The notes under the pieces are model-generated. The model made no database searches. It was not told where the DNA came from and worked only from the letters and a program-made list of their open reading frames with translations. From NCBI GenBank assembly GCA_958450365.1, contig CAUEEP010000935.1:834501-898500 (forward strand): 64,000 nt of DNA, read 5' to 3'. Shown here one piece after another: positions 22,075-34,200 of this stretch (positions are counted from its first letter, which is position 1; each line of letters begins with the position of its first letter). Position numbers and translations under genes: made by a program. Origin of the DNA: Mesorhabditis belari. Its lineage: Eukaryota; Nematoda; Chromadorea; Rhabditida; Rhabditidae.

Positions 22075-22368
22075 CATATGTGACAGTTTGAGCACTTTCT
22101 TCAAAAGAAACCCATTTTCGTGTCAATGGAAAAGTTGTAGAGAATCAAAAATTAGGCTTATAGCCGAATTTCCAAAACGATTCAAAAACTCGTTTTCAAG
22201 AAATGCGAAATTTACGAATTTTCACAAAACTTGCATTTTAAGCGAAACTACTAAGTGTATCTTTTTGGAAATTTGGCTATAAGCCTAATTTTTGATTCTC
22301 TACAACTTTTCTATTGACACCAAAATGGGTTTCTTTTGAAGAAAGTGCTCAAACTGGGACACTGGGAC
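22075..22368. mobile_element. Foldback element
   Basis: Arms of about 110 bp include TTTGAGCACTTTCTTCAAAA, ATGGAAAAGTTGTAGAGAAT and AATTAGGCTTATAGCC, each repeated inverted. There is no coding sequence. Confidence 0.8.
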
Positions 22369-24000
22369 AGCTCCAGTCCTCCATTTTTGAGTTTCACACT
22401 TGTCTCACACACAAACCAAAATCCTACTACGAAAGAGGAACCCGCAAATTGCCTGTAAAATGGGCAGAAGTCGTCAATAATAATGGAAATTATTTGGAAT
22501 GAATTTATGGCTTTATGTTGAATAAATTTTAGTTCAAAGTCCCGCAATTTTCAATTCACCAACCCAATAAAGCCTCGGAACTAACGCATTTTTTTTATTT
22601 TGGTCATTGAGCATTTATAATGAAACTTCAAAATTAATTGGTAACGAACGATCGAAAATTGAAATGATCGAAAACAAATATAACAAGTAAAACTAATAAA
22701 AACTTAAATAAAGAATAAAATAAAATAGAAGAAATGCGGATTCAAATCATGAATTTAAAGTTTTATGAATAGAAATTAAAATTATACTTGATAACTCGTA
22801 ATTGGAACAGATTATTACCAAAAAAAAACAAAAATCTTCAAAGTATAGGTTGAACGATTCAAAAACGGACGTAACATGTATAATAATATTAGTAATACTA
22901 ATAATAATAATCATCATCATAATCTACTATATATAAAGCAGAAGAGCCGTCTGTCTGTCCGTCTGTGCGCAAACGCGACGCTCCGTAATTACGTTTGCTT
23001 TATCGGCTGAAAGGCAAAGTATTTAGTTTAGCTTTTGTTTAGCAAAATTTGCTCCCGGGGGTTTTTGGCTATGGGGAATCTGATTTTTAGATCGATTTTT
23101 AAAAAGAGAAGGGGGTTTAACATGGGTTACCATTTAAGTCATTTGAATGGATTCCCCGCCTCCCCAGCAGAAAGCGCGAACAAAGTGATCGTTTTCCGCT
23201 GGTAATAATAATAATAAAGTGTTGTCAAAGTGCAGGATTTGTTTATTTTAGCTCTTTCTTGGTCAAGTGAGAGTTTTGATGACCAAATGGGTGAAAATCG
23301 TCTCGAAAGAGACTCTGATATCCTCCTCAAATAACGGTCTCCTTTTAAGGGAAAATCTTGAGAAAAGATATGAGATTTGAGAGAAAATAAAGAAAAGAAA
23401 AAGGAAAATGATGAGATCTCTCGAGAATCTTTTCTTTCTTTTCTTTCGTTTCTTCAATCATTCAATTGATAGATTGATTGTCCGGAGGGGGATTCTCCTA
23501 GATTCCTTCTCTCACACTCATCTCCTAGATTCCTTCTCTCTCACTCATCTCCAACTCAATCGACCGTGAACTGAATATCTTCTATATTATATTATATTAT
23601 ATTTACTCATTTAAGATTTGTCTTTAGAAATTTAGGATTAAACTAATTTCGAAAGAAAGAAACAAACAAACAAACCCACCCATTTTCACCGATTCTTTTT
23701 CATTTTTCAGGTCAAAGTCTCCTTTTCTTTTGCTTATTTGTTTAAATGTCCCGTTCTATTGCCTCTTTTCCCCCCTTTTTTTTGTCCAATTCTGTCATTC
23801 ATTCATTTCCACCACAAAAACTTATCATTAAAATCTCTTTTTGTCTTTTTTTTTGGCTTTACTGAAAAATATTTGACTAATCTTTTGAGGAGAGCTGTGT
23901 TTTCACTGGTTTTTTTTTCAAAATTTAATCTATTTCAATCTATTTCAATCTATTACTACTTCTTTTGTCTGATAGTAGAGTTGTTGATCGATCAGTTGCG
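22369..24000. other. Gene-poor stretch with a SINE tail
   Basis: AT-r and pyrimidine-rich DNA. The only recognised object is the SINE-type tail at 22921-22975. A TCTCACTCATCTCC.. near-tandem and ATATT repeats occur around 23500-23600. Confidence 0.5.
22921..22975 (-). repeat. SINE tail fragment
   Basis: CTACTATATATAAAGCAG followed by CTGTCTGTCCGTCTGTG matches, in inverse orientation, the 3' tails of the SINEs at 39601-39813 and 45117-45337. The tRNA-like head was not found here. Confidence 0.55.
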
Positions 24001-24004
24001 ACTC

Positions 24005-24165
24005 TTGAGAGAAATCAATGAAATTCAGCTTTGATTAGTAGAAAATCTTTGTACTAACCCAACTTTCTACACGACGCCTAGCAACTTCTAGAGGAGAATG
24101 TGTAGAAAAGTTTAGTACAAAGATTTTCTACTAGCCAAAGCGGAATTTCATTGATTTCTCTCAAA
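24005..24165. mobile_element. Short hairpin element
   Basis: Arms of about 60 bp read GAGAGAAATCAATGAAATTC and GTAGAAAATCTTTGTACTAA, inverted at the right end around a TCTAGAGG centre. Confidence 0.8.
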
Positions 24166-24261
24166 AGTCAAAAGTTAGTGTTAAAATTGGACTACATCAT
24201 TGCTTTATCATTTCTTGCATCTAGAATTTGCTGTAAGTTCATCACTTTCATCACTTTCATC

Positions 24262-24411
24262 CACTTCTTCTTCTTCTTCTTCTTCTTCTCTTCTTCTTCT
24301 TCTTCTCTTCTTCTTCTTCTCTTCTTCTTCTTCTCTTCTTCTTCTTCTTCTCTTCTTCTTCTTCTTCTTCTTCTTCTCCTTCTCCTTCTCCTTCTCCTTC
24401 TTCTTTTTTAT
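24262..24411. repeat. CTT trinucleotide microsatellite
   Basis: TTCTTCTTCT runs with periodic CTC and CCT interruptions on plus. The mirror GAA/GGA type array follows at 24795-24893, so the two could pair as an inverted pair 500 bp apart. Confidence 0.95.
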
Positions 24412-24794
24412 TCCTTTAGCTTTTGTTTAAGTGAAACCCAATCAGTGCATCATTTCGGTATCATTTTTAAGGAAACCAAAGAATCCTCAGAATTCCTCGC
24501 ATGGAATTTCCCCTTGATAGGGTCAAATTCCGAGTGATCAATTTCCAATTTTTTTTCTGTACTCGATCTACTTTTCTTGCTTTTTCTTGCTTTTTCTCCT
24601 CTTCAAAATACTTTTATTCAAAGGAAATCACCGCCAATTTTGAAGGGAAAAAGACAAAACGAAGAAAAGAGCAAAAGAAAAATTTCGTCGCTTTCCGTTA
24701 GAAGATAAGCTTTCCGCAAAAAGAAAGACAAAATCCCCGATTTTTTACTGCAAATTTATTGACATTTGCATTCGAGTGTTGTTTGGAGGAAAGG

Positions 24795-24893
24795 AGAAGA
24801 AGAAGAAGAAGAAGAAGAAGGAGAAGAAGAAGGAGAAGAAGAAGGAGAAGAAGAAGGAGAAGAAGAAGGAGAAGAAGAAGAAGAAGAAGAAGA
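24795..24893. repeat. GAA/GGA microsatellite
   Basis: AGAAGAAGGAGAAGAAG tandem on plus. The poly-Arg and poly-Phe frames are artefacts. Confidence 0.95.
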
Positions 24894-25664
24894 ATTGAAA
24901 AGAAGAATTTAAAAGAAGAATTGAAAATGAAAATAAAAATGAGAATGAAAAAAACGACAAAATTTCGAAAATTTCGATGAGTTTAGCCAATTTTTGGGGG
25001 AAAAAAATTGAAAAGCCAATTTTTGAAACATTCAAAAATGCTTTGACTCCGATCTGCGATTGCTCTGATTCCTCCAGATATCTGACAATTGACCTAACTT
25101 TACATATCAAGTTGCCTGCTTAAAAATACAGGGCATTGTCACTTGGATAAAAATGAAATGGAGCGATTTCTTGAGTAGCCAATGTGCTATTCGCAAATTC
25201 TCCAATGTGGACCGAGCGTGATCGTCTTTTTGTTGCCCTCTTCTTAGGTGTAGCAGTAAGTTGCAGTAAATTTGATTAGTGAACCCAAGACTGACAAGAC
25301 TGATTGAAACATTCAAAAATGTTTGTTGAGCGAAAATTTTCGGAAATTTCTTTTCCACAACTTTTACAATTCTCCATGTCTCACTGATATGCTGTTTGTT
25401 TTTTTTGCTCAATTGTCATTTTCTCTTTTAAATTCTTCACATTTCTTTCTTGTGACTCATTTTTTTTTTCGTTTTCCTCAAGTCACATCTATTTTTACCC
25501 GCTAATCAACAAAATTTTCTAATCAAAATAACATTTTCTTGATGGTAATCGTTAAAAATTCGCTTTAATTTCCATAGAAACTTGATTGAATATCTTTTAG
25601 TTATAATAATTAAAGTGCACAGTCAAAATTAGACAAAATTAAATTCATTTTCGGGGTAGGCTAC

Positions 25665-26262
25665 TATATCCTTGGTTTTCAAAATTCTCCAGCGATCAGC
25701 TGATTATTTATAAAATCTATTGAAGGTTGAGCTTTAACAATGAGAGAACGGTTAGATACATGGTTGAAAATGAGGGATAGGCTACTTTGCGCCAAATTTT
25801 TTGCGCAACTCGCCATAACTTTCTTCTAAGTCGATCAATCTTTATCATTTTGGTTTCATTTTGTAAATTTCAATAAGTGCAACAAAATGACACCAAAAAT
25901 GATAAAGATTGGCTCAATTAGAAGAAAGTTATGGGCAATTGCGCAAATAGAATGGCAGTTGGGGGAGGGGGTACTTTTTTTTTCTTCAAAACCACTTTTT
26001 CCCGGGTAGTTTTATGCGTAGATTCCGAAAACGACAACGAAAGTTAACGTACTTATTGAGATCTACAAAATGAAACCAAAATCATAAAGATTAACCGACT
26101 TAGAAGAAAGTTATGGCGAGTTGCGCAAAAAATTTGGCGCAAAGTAGCCTATCCCTCATTTTCAACCATGTATCTAACCGTTCTCTCATTGTTAAAGCTC
26201 AGCCTTCAATAGATTTTATAAATAATCAGCTGATCGCTGGAGAATTTTGAAAAACAAGGATA
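25665..26262. mobile_element. 600-bp foldback element with 220-bp arms
   Basis: Arms start ATATCCTTG / CAAGGATAT and include TCTCCAGCGATCAGCTGATT, AGAACGGTTAGATACATGG and the GCGCAACTCGCCATAAC core shared with 16176-16508. Arm identity is high by eye, suggesting recent activity or gene conversion. No coding frame. Confidence 0.88.
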
Positions 26263-26284
26263 TTTTTTGCGTTCTTGAAGGTTA

Positions 26285-26735
26285 TCGGACATTTGATACA
26301 CGCCCTGCCCCTTTGCCATTGACAATCTAACTTTGAGCTCAAATATCTTAGTCTTGGGCTGTTTGATCTAAATATTCTTATTATCATTAGATGCGCCAAG
26401 TCTTTCTCTGTCGATTGGTACAAAAACTATTTCAATTGAACAGCTCAACACCAAGAAATTTGAGCTTAAAGTTAGATTTGCAATGGCAAAAGGGGCGGGG
26501 CGCGTATAAAAGGTCCGTCGCCCTGCCCCTTTTCCGATTGCAAATCTAACTTTAAGCTCAAATTTCTTGGTGTTGAGCTGTTCAATTGAAATAGTTTTTG
26601 TACCAATCGACAGAAAAAGACTTGGCTTATTTAATGATACCAATAATTTATAAATTGGACAGCCCAACACCAAGATATTTGAGCTCAAAGTTAGATTGTC
26701 AATGACAAAGAGGCGGGCGTATCAAATGTCCAACA
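26285..26735. mobile_element. 450-bp foldback element
   Basis: Near-perfect palindrome with GACATTTGATACACGCC-type ends and arms containing ATTGACAATCTAACTTTGAG and CAACACCAAGAAATTTGAGC. A related element in the same gene desert style lies at 48299-48537. The centre carries CGCGTATAAAAGG. Confidence 0.85.
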
Positions 26736-27590
26736 ATCTCTCTTGAAAGGTCTAGGTTCAACTAAAGATAGGCAAAAATCTAGAATCAAAAGAAGGAAAA
26801 AAGCCAAGAATTAATTGTTAGAGCATTTGTCAGATCATATCAAATAAATTTCACATCCGATGAAATAGAAGGCCATCCCTTTGAGTCTCGAAAAGTTTGA
26901 GTTTCAACTTAAAATAGGCAGCCAATCGTTTGAGCGCTTCTTTTATTACAATTTGTTTTATTCTTTTTAGAATATATTTTCCATAAACTATTCGACTATT
27001 TTTTGAGAAAAATATGAGAGTTTTTGGGGAAAGAGAAAACTATCGCCGAAGAAGAAGATCGTTATCGTCTGAATCAAAGCCCTTTCTCAGTCATTTTTTT
27101 TGAGGGGAAGTGTGTGAGAAAGTTTATTTGTGCCAAAATGGAGACACTTTCCAAGATTTATTTACCTTTTTTTTTGGGGGGGGGGAAGGGAAAGATTTAT
27201 CCCCTCTTTTCATCTAAAGAGTTCAGATTTTCGCGATGATAACACAAGTTTTTCATCGACACGATGAGAAAAGACATAGTAAACGAGCGGTATATTGTAC
27301 TTTGAGCTTAAAATGCACCCTTTCTGACGCCATGGATTCTCTGTTTTCATTTGAATGATGAATTGAGTGCATCAGAAAGGATGTGTTTGCATTGTTGAGC
27401 TCAAAGTACATAAACATTTACGTACTCAATTGGTTTGATGATAATGTTGTACCAATTCCATTTCTTTCATTCATCCATTCTCTTTTCTTCTCATTTTTTG
27501 AGGAGAACAATGAAAAGTCATTCTTTTATTATTCTTTTTATAAAAAGAGTCAAATTTAGAACATACTACTCTTTTTGTAAAAGAAAAACT
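26736..27590. other. Gene-free stretch
   Basis: No supported gene. It includes a short hairpin at 27296-27412 (GTACTTTGAGCTTAAAATGC against GCTCAAAGTAC). Confidence 0.5.
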
Positions 27591-27591
27591 T

Positions 27592-27659
27592 TTAAATAAC
27601 TTTAACCTTAACTAACTTTAACCTTAACTAACTTTAACCTTAACTAACTTTAACCTTAA
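27592..27659. repeat. TTAA-rich minisatellite, left part
   Basis: 16-bp unit TAACTAACTTTAACCT, about four copies. It continues at 28398-28446 on the other side of the piggyBac-type element, so the element inserted into this array. Confidence 0.9.
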
Positions 27660-28397
27660 CCCATTCGAAACTTCTGCAGCGAATAATCGCTGCAGCAAAA
27701 ACTCAGGAACGGACCGCTGCAGCGATTATTCGCTAAAGCGCTAATTGAGCTATTTTCATTCAATTAATTGGTTTTTTTTGCTGTTTTTCAGCATTATATG
27801 TATATTCCAATTGTAACAGATCTACAAATTACGTGAGCAAAAAAGATGTGTCATATTTACCCGGAATCAATGCAGCCTCTGGTTTTGCATTGAAATGTTC
27901 CATAATAGCTCTAATCTTATAAAGTCGATCTCCTGCAGGATCCAGTTCATTATCACAAAAGCGCAGGTTTCGAAGAATAGATTCAAATTTTGCTCTTGAC
28001 ATAATGTGGGAAAATCCTCCTAATCCAGGCCTGCTACTCCAGTAATCACAAATCCTCGGTAATTTGACGATTCCCATTTGAAGATACAGAGCCAGGCAGA
28101 GCTTGAAAGATTTTGCATCGAAATCCTGCCAGTTTGTTTTCCTTTTTCCATATTTATTAGATTCGCCTACTAACATATTGATTAATTTGTCGTCGATAAA
28201 ATAAGAATAATAATCGATAGGATCTTGAAAAGTACTGAAGTCAAATCCAAATCGTTCTTCATCAAAAATAAATGGTATAGGAGACTCTCTTAAATCTTTC
28301 CAACCATCTGGATAAACTGCTTCGGAGTCAAAAATGTCAAAAAAGGGCTTGGTCCGCAGACGAAAAAAAAAGAAAAAACGCTACGGTTTCGAATGGG
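27660..28397 (-). mobile_element. Deleted piggyBac-type element
   Basis: Perfect 12-bp terminal repeats CCCATTCGAAAC / GTTTCGAATGGG are flanked on both sides by TTAA, the diagnostic piggyBac target. A subterminal inverted repeat GCGAATAATCGCTGCAG lies near the left end. The 738-bp interior carries only the N-terminal part of a transposase. It is probably mobilised, if at all, by a full-length relative elsewhere. Confidence 0.9.
27829..28386 (-). pseudogene. piggyBac transposase N-terminal fragment
   Basis: An open minus-strand frame runs in from the right terminus (RLRTKPFFDIFDSEAVYPD) through EERFGFDFSTFQDPIDYYS and LALYLQMGIVKLPRICDYW to FESILRNLRFCDN, typical of the DDE_Tnp_1_7 N-terminal half. 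It stops at 27829, before any catalytic Asp triad. No ATG near the right end was identified. The product cannot transpose but might bind element ends. Confidence 0.8.
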
Positions 28398-28446
28398 TTA
28401 ACTAACTTTAACTAACTTTAACCTTAACTAACTTTAACTTTAACTA
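28398..28446. repeat. TTAA-rich minisatellite, right part
   Basis: Continuation of the array at 27592-27659 with the same TAACTAACTTTAACCT unit. Confidence 0.85.
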
Positions 28447-28824
28447 ACTTCTATAACAAATCAATCAAAGCTATAGCATCTACTTTTATGAAAATTTCAA
28501 CGTTGTGTAACTTGTTTCCCGCTCAATCATTTTCTTTATGCATTCCTTTCAATCATTCAAGCATATTCTCATCTTAAATGTTTATCTTTTCACTAACTTG
28601 TTCCTACTTATTGCTCATTGCTTGTTTACATTAAATTACAACATTACAACAGCTAATACATTTGTAATTTATAATTTACCCTGAAAACTAAACCAGACTT
28701 TATTCAATTAACCACACAGTTCAAAAGAGACGAGATTTCAATGATCATTTAACGGTTGGCTTTCTAGAGACTCGGTGGCTTCTAAAGAAAAGAATTTAAT
28801 AGTGTAACATCAATTACAACTTAA

Positions 28825-30254
28825 TCATGAATAAAATAGTGCCTTTGCTCGATCACTTAAACGGGGGATGTTAGCTGAAGTTGGACTCTTTGTTGCAATC
28901 TTCTTTTCTTCTTTTCCATCACTTTTCTTGCTCTTATCCTTTTCATCCAACTTCTTTTCAGCTTCCATGTAGCTCTGTGCCACTGGCAACATCATCTAAA
29001 TAAAAGAAATTAGGAGATAAAGGTTTTTGAACATGAAAATATTTTAAACGGTCAACCATCTCTCAGCCAGACTAGATCAAGAATAGTCCTCAACTTTTAC
29101 AATCAAAATATTAAAACTTACGACAAGTTTGTTGAGCTCTTTCATCTGACACTCACTGCCACTTCGAGAAGCTTTTCCAAAATCTGCATCCTCACCAATC
29201 GATCTAAAAAATTAATAACATTTAAGCAGCGATAAGTTCAAATCTCAGTCTCCCACTTTAACTAAACCTTTTAAGAAACAAAGATAAACTCCTTACCCGG
29301 CATCAGTACGAATCTGCTCCATCGACAGCTTCTTCAAATCTTCTGGGTTTATCTAAACATTTAAGTCACTGATGCCGGGTAAGAAGTTTATCTTTGTTTC
29401 TTAAAAGGTCTAGTTAAAGTGGGATGAGACTGAAATTTGAACTTGCTTAAATGTTATTAATTTTTTAGTTCGATTGGTGAGGATGCAGATTTTGGAAAAG
29501 CTTCTCGAAGTGGCAGTAGTATCAAATGAAGGAACTCAACAAACTTATCGTAAGTATGGGTTTAAATCTTTTGAAGTCCTTTTGTTAATTGTTTAGATAA
29601 ACCCAGAAGATTTGAAGAAGCTGTCGATGGAGCACGAATCTGCTCTAAACCTTTTAAGAAACAAAGCTAAACTTCTTACCCGGCATCAGTGACTTTAGCA
29701 CGAATCTGCTCCATCGACAACTTCTTCAAATCTTCTGGGTTTATCTAAACAATTGACAAAATACTTCAAAAAGATTTAAACCCATACTACTTGTGCTTGT
29801 TCTTGCTGAAGCTGTTGCTCAACCACCTCATATTTTTTCGACATCAGTGTCGAGTTCTAAAGGAAAAATCACAAAACATATAGGTAAGCAGATTTAAGCA
29901 ACTTACACAGATCATCGAGCCAGATTTATGAATATTTTCCTCGCTTTTCGATTGACGAGCGGGCGGCAGATTCAGCTCGACATCATCACGATAACCATCC
30001 TAAAGGTAAACATATTAAAAAGTTGTAAACAAATAAAATTACTCTTAAACATTAAAATCCTACCCAACCTGTACAGCCTTGATCACTTCTTCGATATTTT
30101 TTCGTTTAAAATGCTCCATAGTTATCTTAAAATAAGGAAATTCGCTGATAGATCGATAGGAAATTCGCTGATAAAAAAAATCAACCTTGAAAGATTCGGA
30201 AGATGATTGTGCCTTGTTTGGTGTTGGGGGTGTAGTTGGAGCGAGAGCTGTCAT
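28825..30254 (-). CDS. Small charged protein of unknown family
   Basis: Seven phase-consistent exons: 30254-30186, 30125-30069, 29999-29907, 29856-29791, exon 5 as either 29352-29297 or 29744-29680, 29203-29122, 28995-28825 (about 197 residues). There is no signal peptide or membrane segment. It starts with a Thr/Pro stretch (MTALAPTTPPTPNK), then MEHFKRKNIEEVIKAVQ, a likely coiled coil (KKYEVVEQQLQQEQAQ), INPEDLKKLSMEQIR and a Lys/Glu-rich tail ending ALFYS. I do not recognise it. Between exons 4 and 5 lies an inverted duplication of exons 5 and 6. A truncated copy of exons 1-3 sits at 14708-15089 on the other strand. The intact phases and two copies argue it is real. Confidence 0.75.
29353..29679 (+). 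repeat. Inverted duplication of exons inside the 28825-30254 gene
   Basis: In plus orientation this block repeats the exon-5 end, intron and exon 6 (SIGEDADFGKASRSGS then a shift), then an intron-4-like piece and an exon-5-like piece (INPEDLKKLSMEH). Relative to the host gene it is backwards, so the primary transcript can fold into long hairpins here. Confidence 0.85.
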
Positions 30255-31200
30255 CCACACGAAATCCGAGCAGAAGTATTAACAGAAATGAAAAAATGAG
30301 ACGAGCACATTGTCGCGAGAATTTTTCCTATCCTAACTAGTCATATTCAAATTTAGAAACAATAATTTACATTTCAACGATAAATAAAACAAATACTCGG
30401 TCAGTTTAAGATGATGGTCCCAAAGAATCAAATAATTTTGCCCCTTATCCTTTCTGTAGTGTGAATTGAGGCCATTTCTTTCTTTGTTTTGTTTTTTACT
30501 TTGTTTTTTCCTTTCTCTTGTTTTTTTTTCTTTGAAAAGAAAAAGAGAAAAAAGACAATTACTTATTTTTTCTTTTCTTTCAATGTTTTCCTTTTACCAG
30601 TTTGCAAGGAGTAATTTGATTTCAGATTTATTCAAAACAAGAGATCTGCAGAGAAGCGATTGGCAGAAAAGAAAAGAGAAAAAAGATCGTTGAGTGATCT
30701 GATCGTCATCAAAAAGACAAAGAAGGGGAAATATCATAGATTGGAAGAAAAAAAAGAACAGAAAAAGGGGAGGAGTTGAAGATTGAAGGGGAAGCAAAAG
30801 AGAACTTGGGTCTCAAGGAGAAAAAAAAGCTTTTCCCGTATCACAACTTGGAGAGACTGAAAAGAGGACTTCATCGTCGAGAAGGGAAAAGGGAAGAAGA
30901 AGAAGAAGAAGAAGAAGAAGAAGAAGAAAGGAAGACTGACCGATTCAGTCTCTCATTCCCATCGCATTCTCTTTTCAAAGGCCCCTTTTCTTCTCGATTT
31001 CCCTCTTCTTCCACCAATCCACTCCACTCCACCTCTTCTCCTCACCACACAGACAAGTTCGTTACTTTTCCCCATTCTTGATTGTTACAGTTTTTTGAGG
31101 AATGATATCGATCGATTTTTTTTTGATCTTAGGATTACTGGCTAAAGAACTTCTGGCTAAAGAAAACTATCGCAAGCTCTTAAGTGAAATTTCTAGGAGG
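30255..31200. other. Divergent intergenic region, unknown gene / CRIM1
   Basis: About 950 bp between the starts of the minus-strand unknown gene and the CRIM1 homologue. It contains a GAA run (30894-30928) and purine-rich DNA. An in-frame ATG at 31102 could extend CRIM1 by 33 residues. No core promoter element was recognised. Confidence 0.5.
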
Positions 31201-34200
31201 ATGTCCACAACATCTCCTCTACAACGGGCATCAACATCATTATCGCTTAATTTCTCCATTTTCTCATTTGCGTTTCTCTTTTTTCTAATCACCGTCAATG
31301 CGAATGAGGTGAGGATTTGAAGGTTTTGTGGAGGAAATTTTAAAGGTATTAGAGTGGGGTATTAGAGTGTTGGGCTTCTGCAAAAGCTTCGAAACCGTAT
31401 AATAGTCAATCTTGTTGGTGTAAAAATTAATTTAATTGATGCAATTGATGTAATTGATATTGTAAATTGATTTCTAAGAGTTAGTTTCATTTTTGATTTG
31501 CGATCAGCTATCGCTTGCTATCGTAAATACTCTAATAGAACGCCACCTCTTCGTACAGTCGTGTAGCTACTGTACTAGCTACTGGTACTAGCTACTGTAC
31601 TAGCTATTGTACTAGCTACTATACTAGCTATTGTACTAGCTACTGTACTAGCTATTGTACTAGCTACTGTACTAGCTATTGTACTAGCTATTGTACTAGC
31701 TATTGTACTAGCTATTGTACTAGCTACTGTACGCGTAAATCTAACTTCTTTTTAGAAAATCTTTTCTCATAACTAAAATACAAAATGTACAAAATGTTGA
31801 AACTGAATTGAATTGCACAATTGAAGGATTGTCCCCGTCCATGTCCTCCATGTCGATCAACGGGAAATTGTATGGAGACAACACTTGATCAGTGTGGATG
31901 TTGTAGGGTAAGTTAAAAGAAAAAAAAAACATCTAATAGAATCATATTTTATCACCATTACATAAAAAAAAGCAATTATTGATAATTTCTAGCCAAAATT
32001 AAGCCAAAATTTCCTTTCTTTACTTTAAAGCGAATGTTTTTTAAACAAAAAATTCTTTTATTTACGTAAATATTTCTATTAGAAAAGTAAATCTTGTTTA
32101 CTTATCTCTGAGCTTTTTTTGATCTATTACGGTTCCAATACGGTTCTTTTTTGATCTAATACGGTTCCAATACGGTTCCAATACGGTTCTTTTTTTGATC
32201 TAAGCTCAATTTGACTTTTAATCAACTTTCCAAATCTTATTTTATTTTATTGTTTTCTCAATTTTGGGAGACTTGAGGGCGCCGATCAAAAAATGAGATC
32301 ATTCCTTTCTTTTCCCTTTTCTTTCCCTTTTCTTTTCCTTTTCTTTTTCCCAATTTTTATCAAGTGTCACTCAATGCTTTCCAATACACTAAACTTTATC
32401 TATTTTCAACAATTTTTTTTACAAAAACGAGCCAAAAAAGAACTCTTTTATGGAAAACGAGAACGTATTGAGGGCGAATCAAAAAAAGTGTTAGATGAGG
32501 GGAATCTAGAAAGAATTTCGAAGCTGAAAAGCTTCAAAGATCTTTCTGAATATTTCTGGATATTTTACAATACTCTAGTTCTCTATTTCTTATATAAATG
32601 AACAATTTTAGACCTAATCTATCAAAATCTCACTCACTTATCAATAGAATTGTGAAGAAAATCGATGAGAAGAGTGGGCGAGTAAAGCGCAACTCTGGAT
32701 AGTAGAAAGTCTAGGATTTTACCCTTTTATCTGCTGCCTATCTGCTGCTGCAAAAGCTTCGTTTACAAATTTGAAGCTCAAAGTACATGCATGTCATACA
32801 TAGGTATATTTTGGGTGAACAATTGCGAATGTGCCCTCCGAATCGATCGCTAAAAAAAAGCGAAAAAGCTAAATCTTGAAAAAATCATTAAGTACACCAT
32901 TAAGCTAATTTGTTAAGCTAATTAAGCTATCGATTTCTGGTATTCACAATTTCCCTCATCAAATCGTTCTTTAACTCTATCAGAGTAATCTTTTTTTGAT
33001 TGATCAAAATTCGATTTGCTTTCAAAGTTTTCCGTTTTCGAAAAACCCAAAATTTCACTACTGATTTCAGGTTTTCTTAAAGCCGAAATCAAAAACAAAA
33101 AAAATCAACTTCACTTTTGATGCACTCTGCTAATTTGTATCGATTTCTGATATTCTGCTTTCACAATTTCCCTCATCAAATCGTTCTTTAATTCTGTCTC
33201 TTTCTCTTTTCTCTTTTCTAATGTTAAAGTAGAAAAAAAGACGTTTTCACGATTCGATTTTTATTCCTCTTCAATATATATTTCTTTTTTCCGCGCAGTA
33301 ATTCGACACTCTCCAAATACACATTTTCGGCCTCAATTTTCTATTCGGTTCTCTTTTCAAAAGGGTTTTTTTTGTTTCCAAAAAGAAACCACCGAAAGTT
33401 CGATAATTTTCAGGGAAATAGGGGCCCAGATGTTGAGTTTCAAAAAAAAAAGTTTGGTTTAATTAGGTTCATTTTGATTTAATGGAGAATTTAGTGAGCT
33501 TGGAAGCAAGCCAAATGGTGGTCAATGGGAAAATGAAGAGGGGAAGCGAGTATTGAAAGTTAAAAGGATATTATAGTTAGTACTAGAGTTTGTTCCTTGC
33601 AAGTAAGTAATTACGCAAGTAAAATTAGCATGAGTAATTGTTACTCGATTTTTTGATCGAGTAACTACGAGTAATCCACTTTACACGTCAAGTAAATTGA
33701 ATATCTTCAGATTTGAAGGGAATTTGTCACAAAATCATTTAAACAGCTGAATATCATTAAATTTGAAGGGAATTTGTCACAAAATCATTTAAACAGCTGA
33801 ATATCTTTAAATTTTAAGGATATTTGTCAACTAAAAGGCTGGATATCCTTCAAAAGAGCCATATATAATGCGTCATTTTTTCGCTCGTCATTTTTCGCGC
33901 CATTTTTTCTGCAATAATTTTCGCTAAAAGTACGTTGTCACCAAATCATTTAAATGGCTAAATATCTTTACATTTGAAGGGGAATTTGTCACCAAATCAT
34001 TTAAATGGCTGAATATCTTTAAAAGAAGCCGAATATAACCCAACGCTCGTCATTTTTTCCGCCATTTTTTTTGCAATGATTTAAAAGTACGGTAATTTTT
34101 CCCAAATATTCGTTTTAAAAACGCTAAAAACTTTAGTTAGTACAGTTTTTTTTGCAAGCTCCTTTTTCCCCGAGGAATCCGTTCCAAAAATGCAATATTT

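Noticed and set aside
24151..24980. Poly-Phe/Leu/Ser and poly-Arg frames
   Set aside because: Trinucleotide CTT and GAA microsatellites; translation of repeats only.
31102..31200. Upstream in-frame ATG for the CRIM1 homologue
   Set aside because: It would bury the signal peptide behind 33 extra residues; 31201 gives a better secretory start. Not excluded as UTR.
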